From the NCBI GenBank assembly GCA_963973915.1, contig CAXBBM010000008.1:62001-126000 (forward strand): a DNA stretch of 64,000 bases, in the 5' to 3' direction. The position numbers were made by a program, and so were the translations under genes. This document shows, piece by piece, positions 54,413-63,607 of the stretch. The number at the start of each line of letters is the position of its first letter. Positions within the stretch are counted from its first letter, which is position 1. The stretch comes from Polycyclovorans sp002706265. GTDB taxonomy: Bacteria; Pseudomonadota; Gammaproteobacteria; Nevskiales; Nevskiaceae. The notes beneath the pieces are model-generated. The model worked only from the letters and a program-made list of their open reading frames with translations. It ran no database searches and was not told the DNA's origin.

Positions 54413-55141
54413 ATGAAAAAACTGGAAGGACAAACCGCCTGGGTCACCGGCGCAAGCCGCGGCATCGGGCAGGCCATTGCCCGGCGGCTGGCTGAAGAGG
54501 GCGCCAAAGTGATCGGAACCGCCACCACGCAGGGGGGCGCCGATGCCATTACCGCGGCCCTGGCCGAGTTTGGCGGCCAAGGCGCGGTGCTGGACGTTCG
54601 CGAACCCGAGGCCGGCGACGCCTTGCTCAAGGCGGTCGGCGCACCGGACATCCTCGTCAACAACGCCGGCGTCACCCGCGATCAGTTGCTGATGCGCATG
54701 AAAGACGACGACTGGGACGCGGTGATCGCCACTGACCTCACCAGCGTCTTCCGGCTGACCCGTGCGGTGCTCAAGAGCATGATGAAGGCCCGCCACGGCC
54801 GTATCATCAGCATCGGCTCGGTGGTGGGCACGCGCGGCAATCCGGGGCAAACCAACTACTGTGCCGCCAAGGCCGGGCTGGTCGGCTTCTCCAAGGCCCT
54901 GGCCCAGGAAATCGGTTCAAGAGGCATTACCGTCAATGTGGTGGCGCCCGGCTTCATCGCCACCGACATGACCGACGCGCTTGCCGAGGCAACGCGCGAG
55001 AGTTTGTTGTCTGCAGTACCGCTGGGTCGTCTGGGTGCGCCAGAAGACATCGCCAACGCGGTGGCCTTTCTCGCCTCGCCGGAGGCCGGTTACATTACCG
55101 GCGAAACCCTGCATATCAACGGTGGTTTACACATGGTCTGA
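54413..55141 (+). CDS. fabG: 3-oxoacyl-ACP reductase FabG
   Basis: FabG reduces 3-oxoacyl-ACP with NADPH. The cofactor loop is TGASRGIGQAIA, NNAG is present as LVNNAGVTRDQLLMRM, and the active site is Ser136, Tyr149 and Lys153 (YCAAKAGL). The C-terminal YITGETLHINGGLHMV is classic. The ATG at 54413 gives 242 residues. It lies 44 bp after fabD. Confidence 0.97.
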   Translation: MKKLEGQTAWVTGASRGIGQAIARRLAEEGAKVIGTATTQGGADAITAALAEFGGQGAVLDVREPEAGDALLKAVGAPDILVNNAGVTRDQLLMRMKDDDWDAVIATDLTSVFRLTRAVLKSMMKARHGRIISIGSVVGTRGNPGQTNYCAAKAGLVGFSKALAQEIGSRGITVNVVAPGFIATDMTDALAEATRESLLSAVPLGRLGAPEDIANAVAFLASPEAGYITGETLHINGGLHMV

Positions 55142-55246
55142 GTGGTCCCCAGCCCCTCTCCCACAGGCCAGTCCGGGGACGCTGTTTCCCTTCCTTTTAT
55201 CCCTTTACAATACGGCGGCTTTCGCCAAATCAGTCAGGAGTGACGC

Positions 55247-55492
55247 ATGAGCAGTCTCGAAGAGAAAGTTAAGAAAATCATTGCCGAGCAGTTGTCAGTT
55301 GCCGAAGACCAGATCACCCCTGACGCTTCGTTTGTCGAAGATCTGGGTGCTGATTCACTCGACACCGTCGAATTGGTGATGGCACTGGAAGAAGAATTCG
55401 AAATCGACATTCCCGACGAGGAAGCCGAGAAAATCGTGACCTTCAACGATGTGCTGAAGTACATCAAGAACCACGCCAAGCTCGAAGGCTGA
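55247..55492 (+). CDS. acpP: Acyl carrier protein
   Basis: The 81-residue acidic protein carries the 4'-phosphopantetheine site Ser37 in LGADSLDTVELVMALEEEF. The start MSSLEEKVKKIIAEQL is nearly standard. A good ribosome binding site (aggag) lies 6 bp before the ATG, fitting its high expression. A terminator-like hairpin follows. Confidence 0.98.
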   Translation: MSSLEEKVKKIIAEQLSVAEDQITPDASFVEDLGADSLDTVELVMALEEEFEIDIPDEEAEKIVTFNDVLKYIKNHAKLEG

Positions 55493-55505
55493 TCCGCGTC
55501 GCCGA

Positions 55506-55536
55506 TGGGGCCGCCCTGTGCGGCCCCATTTCCTTT
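55506..55536 (+). terminator. Intrinsic terminator or attenuator after acpP
   Basis: tggggccgc (55506-55514) pairs with gcggcccca (55520-55528) around a 5-base loop, followed by tttcctttt. Placed between acpP and fabF, it probably gives a strong short acpP transcript with some read-through. Confidence 0.7.
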
Positions 55537-55589
55537 TCTGTGTCCTTGTGCGCGGATGGTTTTTCTGAAAAGCAACTAAAGGAATACAC

Positions 55590-56828
55590 ATGTCCCGTCG
55601 CGTTGTTGTGACCGGTCTCGGCACCATTTCGCCTGTCGGCAACACCGTTGCCGAAGCGTGGTCTGCGGTTTGTGAAGGGCGTTCCGGCATCCGGCCGGTC
55701 ACCGCCTACGATGTCAGCGCCTACAGCACGCGCATCGCCGGGACCATCATCGATTTTGACGCCACGCAGTGGTTGAGCGCGAAGGACGTCAAGCGCACCG
55801 ATGAATTCATCCAGTTCGGCGTTGCTGCGGCCAAGCAGGCCGTGCAGGACGCAGGCCTGCACATTACCGACGAAAACCGTGAGCGCATCGGCGTTTGCGT
55901 GGGTTCCGGCATCGGCGGCATTGGCACCATCGAGGCCGAGTGCCGCGTGCTGCATGCCAGTGGCCCGCGGCGCCTGTCGCCGTTTTTCGTGCCGTCTTCG
56001 ATCATCAACATGACCTCCGGGTACATCTCGATCGATCTGGGCATCACCGGCCCGAATCTTGCCACCGTGAGCGCCTGCACCACGGGGACGCACGCCATCG
56101 GCATGGCCTACCGCATGATCCAGTACGGCGACGCCGACATTTTCATTGCCGGTGGGTCCGAGTACGGCTCGGCCCCGGCCGGCATGGCGGGCTTCTGCCA
56201 GGCCCGTGCCATGTCGACCCGTAACGACGATCCCACCGCCGCCAGCCGGCCGTTCGATGCCGGTCGTGACGGTTTCGTGCTGGGCGATGGCGCGGGCGTG
56301 CTGGTGCTGGAATCGCTGGAAAGCGCGCAGGCGCGCGGCGCCAGAATCTACGCCGAGCTGGTCGGTTTCGGCATGTCCAGCGATGCCTCGCACATCACCC
56401 TGCCGCCGGATGATGGCCATGGGGCGCGCCGCGCCATGCTCAACGCCCTGAAGGACGCAAAGGCCAATTCCGACGAGGTGGACTACATCAACGCCCACGG
56501 CACCTCCACGCCGGCCGGCGATGTCGCCGAAACGGTGGCCATCAAGGCGGCCTTTGGTGCGCGGGCCTACAAATTGCCGGTGTCATCCACCAAGTCGGTC
56601 ACCGGCCACCTGTTGGGGGCCGCCGGGGGCATCGAGGCCCTGTTCTCGGTCATGGCGCTGAAGGATCAGGTGATTCCGCCGACCATGAACCTGACCGATC
56701 CCGATCCGAAATGTGACCTGGACTACGTGCCCAACACGGCACGCCAGACCAAGCTGAATCTGGTGCTCTCGAACTCCTTCGGGTTTGGCGGCACCAACGG
56801 CACCCTGGCCTTCAAGCGCTACGCTTGA
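55590..56828 (+). CDS. fabF: 3-oxoacyl-ACP synthase II
   Basis: FabF elongates acyl-ACP with malonyl-ACP. The nucleophile is Cys163 in VSACTTGTHAIG; the catalytic histidines are in YINAHGTSTPAGD and in KSVTGHLLGAAGG. MSRRVVVTGLGTISPVGNTV opens the protein and SNSFGFGGTNGTLAF closes it. 412 residues is typical. Confidence 0.97.
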   Translation: MSRRVVVTGLGTISPVGNTVAEAWSAVCEGRSGIRPVTAYDVSAYSTRIAGTIIDFDATQWLSAKDVKRTDEFIQFGVAAAKQAVQDAGLHITDENRERIGVCVGSGIGGIGTIEAECRVLHASGPRRLSPFFVPSSIINMTSGYISIDLGITGPNLATVSACTTGTHAIGMAYRMIQYGDADIFIAGGSEYGSAPAGMAGFCQARAMSTRNDDPTAASRPFDAGRDGFVLGDGAGVLVLESLESAQARGARIYAELVGFGMSSDASHITLPPDDGHGARRAMLNALKDAKANSDEVDYINAHGTSTPAGDVAETVAIKAAFGARAYKLPVSSTKSVTGHLLGAAGGIEALFSVMALKDQVIPPTMNLTDPDPKCDLDYVPNTARQTKLNLVLSNSFGFGGTNGTLAFKRYA

Positions 56829-56907
56829 GGGGCCTTCAGGCGGCTCAGGTCGGGCCGGGTCGGCGATGGCCTGCGTCGTCGGGGTCTGACCTGACCCGCG
56901 CGCCCTA

Positions 56908-58227
56908 ATGCACATTGTCGAAGGCCCGGCCGCGGCGGACCTGCTGAGTTTGCAGGCCGCCGAGCCGGCGCGATTTCCGTGTCTGCTGGAAAGCGCCGCG
57001 GCGCATCCGCGCTCGGGGCGCTTCGACCTGTTGATGATGGTCGACACCGCCGCCGACGCGGTGGACACGGTGTACGACGCCGATCCCTTTGCCCTGCTCG
57101 ATGCGCGCCTGGCGGCGCTGCCGCGTTGCGCGCCGCATCCCGTGCTGCCGTTCGCCGGCGGCTATGCGGTGTTTCTGGGTTATGAAGCGGGGCGCTGGGT
57201 TGAGCCCCGCTGGCGCCCGCACGCGCAGGCCAGCGGTTTGCCCGAGGCGCAGTTGCTGCGCGTGCCGGCCGCGTTGATGCGGGACCGCGCCGACGGGCGG
57301 GTCTATGCGCTCAGTGAACGCAGCCAGGCGGAGGCGCGCTCGCTGCTCGATGCGCTGGCGGCGGCGCCAAGCGTGGCGCCGGCCCCGCAGACGGTGCTGG
57401 CGACGATGACCGCCGAACCCCCCGCAGCCTTTCTGGCGGGCGTGGCGCGCATTCACGAATGGCTGCGCGCCGGCGACGTGTTCCAGGTCAATCTGTCGCG
57501 TGCCTGGTCTGGCGCGCTGGCCGAGGGCGTGGCGCCGGCGCATCTGCACAGGGCGCTGCGGGCGGCCAACCCCGCGCCCTTTGCCGCCAGTTGGCGGGGT
57601 CAGGGCTGGTCGGTGGTCAGCTCGTCACCCGAACGGCTGGTGAGCATTCGCGGTGATCAGGTCGACACCCGGCCCATTGCCGGCACCGCCCCCCGGGGGC
57701 GCGATGCCGCCGCCGACGCCCAGGCCATTGCCGGGCTGCGCGCCAGCGCCAAGGAGCGGGCCGAACACATCATGCTGATCGATCTTGAGCGCAACGATCT
57801 GGGCCGGGTCTGCCAACCGGGCAGCGTGCGGGTTGACGAGTTGATGACGGTTGAAACCTATCCGCATGTGCATCATCTGGTGTCCAACGTCAGCGGTCGG
57901 CTGCGGCCGGGCGTGGGCGCCGGTGCGGCGCTGCGGGCGGTGTTTCCGGGGGGCACCATCACCGGCTGCCCCAAGGTGCGGTGCATGGAGATCATTTCAG
58001 AACTGGAGTCGGGCCAGCGCGGCGCCTATACCGGCGCCATTGGCTATGCCTCGCGCTGCGGCCAGTTCGACAGCAACATTCTGATTCGCAGCTTGAGCTT
58101 GGTCGGTCGGCACCTCAGCCTGCGCGCCGGTGCCGGCATCGTGGCCGACTCCAATGCCGTCACCGAACTGGCCGAGACCGAAGCCAAGGCGCGCGGTTTG
58201 TTGCGCGCACTGGGCTTGAGCGGATGA
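56908..58227 (+). CDS. pabB: Aminodeoxychorismate synthase component I
   Basis: PabB turns chorismate and ammonia into aminodeoxychorismate for folate. The chorismate-binding domain covers the last 260 residues: GDVFQVNLSRAW, SSPERLVSIRGDQVDTRPIA, with the lysine site replaced by PIAGTAPRG typical of PabB, then KERAEHIMLIDLERNDLGRV and PGGTITGCPKVRCMEIISEL. 439 residues. It overlaps pabC (ATGA). The partner pabA is not in the window. Confidence 0.93.
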   Translation: MHIVEGPAAADLLSLQAAEPARFPCLLESAAAHPRSGRFDLLMMVDTAADAVDTVYDADPFALLDARLAALPRCAPHPVLPFAGGYAVFLGYEAGRWVEPRWRPHAQASGLPEAQLLRVPAALMRDRADGRVYALSERSQAEARSLLDALAAAPSVAPAPQTVLATMTAEPPAAFLAGVARIHEWLRAGDVFQVNLSRAWSGALAEGVAPAHLHRALRAANPAPFAASWRGQGWSVVSSSPERLVSIRGDQVDTRPIAGTAPRGRDAAADAQAIAGLRASAKERAEHIMLIDLERNDLGRVCQPGSVRVDELMTVETYPHVHHLVSNVSGRLRPGVGAGAALRAVFPGGTITGCPKVRCMEIISELESGQRGAYTGAIGYASRCGQFDSNILIRSLSLVGRHLSLRAGAGIVADSNAVTELAETEAKARGLLRALGLSG

Positions 58228-59045
58228 AGCAGCTGTTCAACGGTCGTGTCGCCGACTGCCCGGCCGCCCTCGCCGCCGCGCTGGTCCACGGCGAGGGGGT
58301 GTTTCGCACCGTGCTGGTATGGGCGGGCGTGATCGTGGATGCCGAAGCCCAGCACGCCGTGCTGGCGGCCGACGCGCAGCGCCTGGGGCTGAAGATCGAT
58401 CCCCTGCACACCTGGCTTGACGACAGCGCGCAGGCCCTTGCCGGCGCGCCGCGCGCCGCCTTGCGCTGGTGGCTGGCCGGCGATGACGGCGGCGGGTCGG
58501 TGCGCTGGGTGGCGGCCTCGCCATTGCCGGCAGATCGCCCCGCGCACCTGTGGACGCAGGGCATCCGCGTCGGCATTAGCCCGGTCCGGTTGGTGGCGCC
58601 GATCGAGTTGGCCGGCATCAAGCACCTGAACCGCCTGCCGCAGCGCCTGGCCGCGCGCGGCTGGCGGCCTGATCAGTCCGAGGCCTTGATGTGCGACGCC
58701 GACGGGCATCTGGTGTGCGGCACCCGCAGCAACCTGTTCTGGGTGGCAGGGGGCGCCCTGTACACGCCCCCGCTCGATCGCGTGGGCGTCAAAGGTCTGA
58801 TGCATCGTAAAATCGGGCGAACGGCTGACACGCTGGGTTTGCGGCTCCGCGAACAACGCATCAGCCCCGACCCACTGGACGATGCCGAGGAGGTTTTCGT
58901 GACCAACAGCCTGATCGGCCTCTGGCCGGTGCGTGCGCTCGATGCCCGGCAATGGCAGGCCCCGGGCCCCATCACCCGCGCACTGTTCGCGGCATTGCAG
59001 CACCCGCTGGCAGACCGGATGCGGGGGTCATCGTGCGCCGATTGA
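58224..59045 (+). CDS. pabC: Aminodeoxychorismate lyase
   Basis: PabC releases p-aminobenzoate and pyruvate. It is a class IV PLP enzyme: HGEGVFRTVLVW near the start, the PLP Lys133 in ELAGIKHLNRLPQRL, the ALMCDADGHLVCGTRSNLFW block and the VFVTNSLIGLWPVRAL end. 273 residues. It overlaps pabB by 4 bp and mltG by 13 bp, so expression is coupled. Confidence 0.94.
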   Translation: MKQLFNGRVADCPAALAAALVHGEGVFRTVLVWAGVIVDAEAQHAVLAADAQRLGLKIDPLHTWLDDSAQALAGAPRAALRWWLAGDDGGGSVRWVAASPLPADRPAHLWTQGIRVGISPVRLVAPIELAGIKHLNRLPQRLAARGWRPDQSEALMCDADGHLVCGTRSNLFWVAGGALYTPPLDRVGVKGLMHRKIGRTADTLGLRLREQRISPDPLDDAEEVFVTNSLIGLWPVRALDARQWQAPGPITRALFAALQHPLADRMRGSSCAD

Positions 59046-60121
59046 TCATGGGGCTCTGGGCCCTGTTCGTCTTGGGCCTGTTCCTGCTGCTGGCCGTGGG
59101 CCTGTGGGCGCGTTTCGAACTGGTGACGCCCGACGCGGTGCCGCACGAAACGCGCCTGGAGATTCCGCCCGGCGCGTCGTATCAGGCAATTCTTCGGCAA
59201 TTGGTGGACGCGGGCCGGCTCAGCGCGCGCGAAACGCTGTGGTTGCGCATCGAAGCGCGCCTCACCGAAACGCCGCAGGTCAAGGCCGGCGAGTATCTGA
59301 TTGCCGCCGAACAGAGCCCGCACGACATCCGCGACCTGCTGGTCAGCGGCAAGGTGATCCTGCACCGCATTCAACTGGTCGAGGGCTGGACCACGCAACA
59401 GGCCATCGCCGCGGTGCGCAGCAATCCCGCCATCGTTCAAGAACTGACCGAAGCCGAACTGGCGCTGGACCGATTGATGCCGGCGCTGGATCTGGAGGGC
59501 GGCTGGGCCGAAGGACGCCTGCGGCCCGACACCTATGCGTTCCCCAAGGGCACCACAGACCGCGCATTTCTGCGGCGCGCGGCCCTGGCGCAAGCGGCCG
59601 AAATCGAGCGCTGGTGGGCGCAGCGTCCCGACGACCTGCCGCTGAACAGCGCCGACGAGTTGCTGATTCTGGCGTCGATCATCGAAAAAGAAACCGGCCT
59701 GCCTGAAGAGCGCTTCGAAGTGGCCGGCGTGTTCGTCAACCGTCTGAAGCTGGGGATGCGACTGCAAACCGATCCCACCGTGGCCTACGGCGTCGCGGCC
59801 GATTTTTCCGGACCCCTGTTGCGCAAGCATCTCGACACCGACACCCCGTTCAACACTTACACCCGCGATGGATTGCCGCCCACGGCAATCTGCCTGCCGG
59901 GCAGCGCGTCGCTGCAGGCCGCCGTCGCGCCGGCTGAATCCGGTTATCTCTACTTCGTGGCGCGGGGCGATGGCGCGGGCGGTCATGTGTTCTCCAAAAC
60001 GCTGGCCGAGCACAATGCCGCCGTGCAGCGCTACCGCGAGGCGATCCGCAGGCAGCGTGTGCCGGCGCCGACACCGGTGCCCGCGCCCGCGGTCACGCCC
60101 ATTCCGGTCGATCAAGAATGA
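59033..60121 (+). CDS. mltG: Endolytic peptidoglycan transglycosylase MltG
   Basis: MltG cuts nascent glycan strands to end their growth. A GTG start at 59033 (overlapping pabC) gives 362 residues; ATG 59048 is the alternative. One membrane anchor (LFVLGLFLLLAVGLWARF), a LysM-like domain (PQVKAGEYLIAAEQS region) and the YceG domain with the catalytic Glu in LILASIIEKETGLPEERF are seen, plus QTDPTVAYGV and the YNTYTRDGLPP-like FNTYTRDGLPPTAI. It overlaps tmk by 4 bp. Confidence 0.94.
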   Translation: MRRLIMGLWALFVLGLFLLLAVGLWARFELVTPDAVPHETRLEIPPGASYQAILRQLVDAGRLSARETLWLRIEARLTETPQVKAGEYLIAAEQSPHDIRDLLVSGKVILHRIQLVEGWTTQQAIAAVRSNPAIVQELTEAELALDRLMPALDLEGGWAEGRLRPDTYAFPKGTTDRAFLRRAALAQAAEIERWWAQRPDDLPLNSADELLILASIIEKETGLPEERFEVAGVFVNRLKLGMRLQTDPTVAYGVAADFSGPLLRKHLDTDTPFNTYTRDGLPPTAICLPGSASLQAAVAPAESGYLYFVARGDGAGGHVFSKTLAEHNAAVQRYREAIRRQRVPAPTPVPAPAVTPIPVDQE

Positions 60122-60756
60122 CGCGAGGCCGGCTGATCACCCTGGAAGGCGGCGAAGGCGCCGGCAAGAGCACGCTGGCCGCCCGCCTGTGTGCGGCGCT
60201 GGCCGCCGAAGGGCTTGCAGTGGTGCAGACCCGCGAGCCGGGCGGCTCACCCTTGGCCGAAGCGCTGCGCGGGATCGTGCTGCACTCATGGAACGAAGGC
60301 ATGGCGCCGCAGACCGAGGCCCTGATCATCTCGGCCGCGCGGGCGGCGCATTGGCGGGCCACCATCGCGCCGGCGCTGGCGGCCGGGCAGTGGGTGATCT
60401 GCGACCGTTTCATTGATTCGACCACCGCCTATCAGGGCAGCGCGGGCGTGCCGCAGGGCTTGCTCGATGCGCTTGCGCAACTGGCGACCGACGGCCAACG
60501 ACCCGACCTGACCCTGCTCGTCGATCTGGATCCCGCAGTGGGGTTGGCGCGAGCCCGACAACGGGGCGATGACAACCGCTTCGAGGCCGCCGACCTGGCG
60601 CGCCACCAGGCCATTCGTGACGCCTTCAGGGTTGCGGCGGCCGCCGAGCCGCAGCGCTTTCGTGTCCTCGACGGCAGTCTGCCGCCCGAGGCCGTCCTCA
60701 CGGCGGCGCTGGCCGCACTTGCTGACGCGCGCCAAGGCTGGACCGCCCATGGCTGA
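60118..60756 (+). CDS. tmk: Thymidylate kinase
   Basis: Tmk phosphorylates dTMP. The P-loop LEGGEGAGKSTLAARL is at about residues 9-24, TREPGGSPLAEALRGIVL carries the DR/EPGG motif and CDRFIDSTTAYQGSAGVPQG the base-binding block. 212 residues. ATG overlaps mltG by 4 bp and the end overlaps holB by 8 bp. Confidence 0.96.
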   Translation: MTRGRLITLEGGEGAGKSTLAARLCAALAAEGLAVVQTREPGGSPLAEALRGIVLHSWNEGMAPQTEALIISAARAAHWRATIAPALAAGQWVICDRFIDSTTAYQGSAGVPQGLLDALAQLATDGQRPDLTLLVDLDPAVGLARARQRGDDNRFEAADLARHQAIRDAFRVAAAAEPQRFRVLDGSLPPEAVLTAALAALADARQGWTAHG

Positions 60757-61729
60757 GCCCGCCGCGCCGCCGCCACCACCGTTTGCCTTTGCGGCCTTGC
60801 CCTGGCACGCACCCTTGCTGGCGCGATGGCGCGACGCTTCGCAGCAGGGCACCCGGCCGCAGGCGACCTTGCTGGCCGGGCCGCCCGGCAGCGGCAAGGC
60901 GTGGCTGGCCCAGGTGCTGGTCGCCGAAGCGCTCTGCGAACGCCCGGTCAACGGCCCCTGCCGGCAATGCAGCAGCTGTCACAAGCTGGCGCAGGGCCTG
61001 CATCCGGATCTGTTGTGGCTGCAGCGTGAGGTCGATGAAAAGACCGGTCGCCGCCGTCGCGACATCCAGGTGGTGCAGGTGCGGCGGCTGATCGAGCGCC
61101 TGCACCTCAGCACCCACTACGCACGCGGGCGTTTTGCCGTGATCGAGCCGGTGGAAGCGCTGAACGTCACGTCCACCAATGCGCTGCTCAAGACCCTGGA
61201 AGAACCCGCCGCCGGCACCCATCTGATTCTCATCAGCCACCGACCACAGGCGCTGCTGGCCACGCTGCGCTCGCGGTGCGCGATCTGGCGGTGCCCGGCA
61301 CCCTCGCCCGACCAGGGACGGGCCTGGCTGCTGCAGCAGGGCATCGACCCGGCGCCGGTGCCCTGGGCGTTGGCCGCCCCGCTGCACGTCAAGGAATGGG
61401 CCGATGCCGAACAGTTGAGTGTGTTCGCCCGCTGGGACGACAACTGGCGCGCCGTGGCGGCGGGCCGCATGGCGCCTCTGGCTGCGGTGGCCGAGGTGGG
61501 CAAGGACGAGGCCGGAGCCTTCGTGCGCTGGCTGACCCGCTGGTGCCATCGCAGCATGACATTGGCCGCCGAGCAGGATCAGCCCGACCGGTTGCGGGCG
61601 CTGGATGACCTGCTGGACGACGTGATGGCCGCACCTGCGCAGCTTGCCGGCAACGTGCAGCCGGGCCTGTTGCTCGAATCTCTGGCCATCGGCTGGTGGC
61701 GCGCCACGCTGCCGCTGCGCCGTGGGTAA
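60749..61729 (+). CDS. holB: DNA polymerase III subunit delta'
   Basis: HolB is part of the sliding-clamp loader. The 326-residue product has an AAA+ start (TLLAGPPGSGKAWLAQVLVA), the zinc-binding cysteines in NGPCRQCSSCHKLAQG, and VIEPVEALNVTSTNALLKTL then EEPAAGTHLILISHRPQALL with the SRC motif in TLRSRCAIW. The Walker A ends in GKAW, non-canonical as in other delta' subunits. Next to tmk and pilZ, as usual. Confidence 0.94.
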   Translation: MAEPAAPPPPPFAFAALPWHAPLLARWRDASQQGTRPQATLLAGPPGSGKAWLAQVLVAEALCERPVNGPCRQCSSCHKLAQGLHPDLLWLQREVDEKTGRRRRDIQVVQVRRLIERLHLSTHYARGRFAVIEPVEALNVTSTNALLKTLEEPAAGTHLILISHRPQALLATLRSRCAIWRCPAPSPDQGRAWLLQQGIDPAPVPWALAAPLHVKEWADAEQLSVFARWDDNWRAVAAGRMAPLAAVAEVGKDEAGAFVRWLTRWCHRSMTLAAEQDQPDRLRALDDLLDDVMAAPAQLAGNVQPGLLLESLAIGWWRATLPLRRG

Positions 61730-61762
61730 ACTCGACACTGCCTTCGAATCGGTCGCCTTGCC

Positions 61763-62125
61763 ATGAACCAGCTGCCCCGCACCGGGCTGACCCCGCCCGG
61801 CATTCTCACGCTCAGCGTCAAGGACAAGGCCGCGTTATCGGCGGCCTACATGCCGTTCGTGAAAAATGGCGGCCTGTTCGTGTCCACCACCAAGGAATAC
61901 CGGCTGGGCGATGAGGTGTTCATGCTGCTGACCTTGATGGAAGACCCGGAGCGCATCCCCATCGCCGGCAAAGTCGTGTGGGTGACGCCACGCGGCGCGC
62001 AGAACAAGCGGCCGCAGGGCATCGGCGTGCAGTTCAGCGCCTCTGACAACGGCGCCACCCAGCGCAAGGTCGAAGGGCTGTTGGCCGGCGCGCTGGGCCA
62101 CGACCGGCCCTCGCACACCCTGTAG
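61763..62125 (+). CDS. pilZ: PilZ domain protein (type IV pilus PilZ type)
   Basis: The 120-residue protein matches the small PilZ of the tmk-holB-pilZ cluster: ILTLSVKDKAALSAAYMPFV, NGGLFVSTTKEYRLGDEVFM and VVWVTPRGAQNKRPQGIGVQ. Like the founding PilZ it lacks the RxxxR and D/NxSxxG c-di-GMP motifs, so it likely works by protein contact with the PilB/FimX machinery. tatD, often next, is absent. Confidence 0.92.
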   Translation: MNQLPRTGLTPPGILTLSVKDKAALSAAYMPFVKNGGLFVSTTKEYRLGDEVFMLLTLMEDPERIPIAGKVVWVTPRGAQNKRPQGIGVQFSASDNGATQRKVEGLLAGALGHDRPSHTL

Positions 62126-62224
62126 GCCGGCGGCGCCAGCACCCGCGGCGCAGGGCCTCCGGCGCAGGTGCCAAGGCCGCGAGCTATGCCCTTCGAATGG
62201 GCGCAGCCCCGCGGGGACGGGTGC

Positions 62225-63424
62225 TCAGGGCACGCTGATGGTGCCGCGCACCGTGTGCGGCCAGACCCGGCCATTGCGATCCTGCAGACCGGCACCCACC
62301 GTGATGTCGTAGTCGCCGGCGTGGACCAGCGGAAAAATCGCCAGGTGGTCATTGGCCGGTGAAAGCGACCACTGGCCCTCGATCACGATGCCGCCCCGCA
62401 GCACTTCAACGTTGCGGGCAAGACTTTCCACGTTGTTGAACCCGCCATCGGTGATCAACACGATGGCGCGGTTGAAGCCGGCCGTGCCGACATGGACGAC
62501 GCCGAGCTGCGATGGCGTGGTGGGGCGCAGCCACCACGCGTCCGCTTCGCTGTCGTCCTGCGCCGGGGTTTGCGGTGGCGGCGGCCGGGGCGCGGGGCGG
62601 CGCAGCGCAGGCGGTGCGGCCGTTGGCGCAGGCGCGGTGGGCCGTGACCGGGCATCGATGTCATGTGACGACGGGGCGATGACCTGCGGCGCCAGGGGCT
62701 TGCCACTGGCCAAGGTGGGCGACGCGCTTCCCGGCGGGCCGGCGGGTGCATCAACGGCCGTGCGGGTCGGTTCGGGCCTGGGGCTGCGGCTTGCCGACGG
62801 CGCCGGTTTGGGTGTCGCGGTCGCCGTGGGCACCGGCGGCGCTTTGCTGGGCGCCGGCGTGGCGGTGGGCGCCTTGCCGGCGGTGGGGGCGGGACCGGCC
62901 TGTGCCACCTCGGTGTCTGCCGGTGGCGCGCTGGCCTCGGCCGCCGGGTCGGCAGCCGCCGCGGTTGCGGATTCAGATTCCACTGCCGAGGATTCGGCCT
63001 GCTCGGCCTGCTCGGCCTGCTCGGCCTGCTCGGCCTGCTCGGCCGCATCGACCGCGGGCACCTCGTTGGTCGCGTCCGCCTCGGCATCCGCCAGAGCAGC
63101 GAGGCGCAGGGCATCTTCGGTCAGGCGGCTGCTGTCGTCTTCCGGCGTCGTGGTGCCGGCAAGGTCTGCGTCGGGGGCGCTCATGTCTTCCGACAACTGG
63201 CCCTGCTCGGGCGGGGTGACGTCGATCACGGTTTCGTCGGCAGGCATCAGCAAGCGGCCGGAGGGCAGCGGCGCCGGTTTCAGGGGGCGATCGAGAACCT
63301 CTTCTGCCGTCACGAGATTGCGGTCCACTTCGACCGACGTGTCGATCGGGAACAACAGGTGCAGCCCGTACGAGGTGCCCAACGCGGTGGCCACCGCAGC
63401 GAGGGTGATGATGAGCAAGCGCAT
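62225..63424 (-). CDS. Membrane-anchored Pro/Ala-rich protein, unknown
   Basis: The 399-residue product has one N-terminal membrane segment (LLIITLAAVATALGTSYGLH), then about 250 residues of low-complexity Ala/Pro/Glu/Thr-rich sequence, including a repeated Glu-Gln-Ala run coded by a 9-bp tandem repeat (63001-63045). The last 100 residues are a compact domain (VVHVGTAGFNRAIVLITDGG and WSLSPANDHLAIFPLVHAGD), likely periplasmic. The architecture recalls cell-envelope linkers such as TonB or FimV-like proteins, but no family is recognised. Divergent from the FabG4-like gene. Confidence 0.6.
   Translation of the reverse strand: MRLLIITLAAVATALGTSYGLHLLFPIDTSVEVDRNLVTAEEVLDRPLKPAPLPSGRLLMPADETVIDVTPPEQGQLSEDMSAPDADLAGTTTPEDDSSRLTEDALRLAALADAEADATNEVPAVDAAEQAEQAEQAEQAEQAESSAVESESATAAAADPAAEASAPPADTEVAQAGPAPTAGKAPTATPAPSKAPPVPTATATPKPAPSASRSPRPEPTRTAVDAPAGPPGSASPTLASGKPLAPQVIAPSSHDIDARSRPTAPAPTAAPPALRRPAPRPPPPQTPAQDDSEADAWWLRPTTPSQLGVVHVGTAGFNRAIVLITDGGFNNVESLARNVEVLRGGIVIEGQWSLSPANDHLAIFPLVHAGDYDITVGAGLQDRNGRVWPHTVRGTISVP
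63001..63045 (-). repeat. 9-bp tandem repeat inside the Pro/Ala-rich gene
   Basis: The unit gctcggcct (plus strand) repeats four times from 63001 to 63036, with a fifth, slightly altered copy to 63045. It encodes Glu-Gln-Ala on the minus strand and keeps frame, so copy number could vary without breaking the protein. Confidence 0.85.
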
Positions 63425-63607
63425 GACCGATGTTTTCTCCTCGAATCGCGAAACAGGTGCCGGACTGCGTCCGTGCTTTGTTTGAGGTTATCAGGATGCC
63501 GAATCGTGAAGTGACCCGTTCGGCGGGTGGTTCATGCGGCGAAGTCAATGCGCTGCGATAATGCCCGGCTTACCGTCGCGGCCCCATTTTTGTGTTGAGG
63601 TTTTTCC

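Noticed and set aside
63001..63045. Short tandem repeats considered as a CRISPR-like or regulatory array
   Set aside because: The 9-bp units are contiguous with no spacers and keep the reading frame of a protein; a coding repeat.
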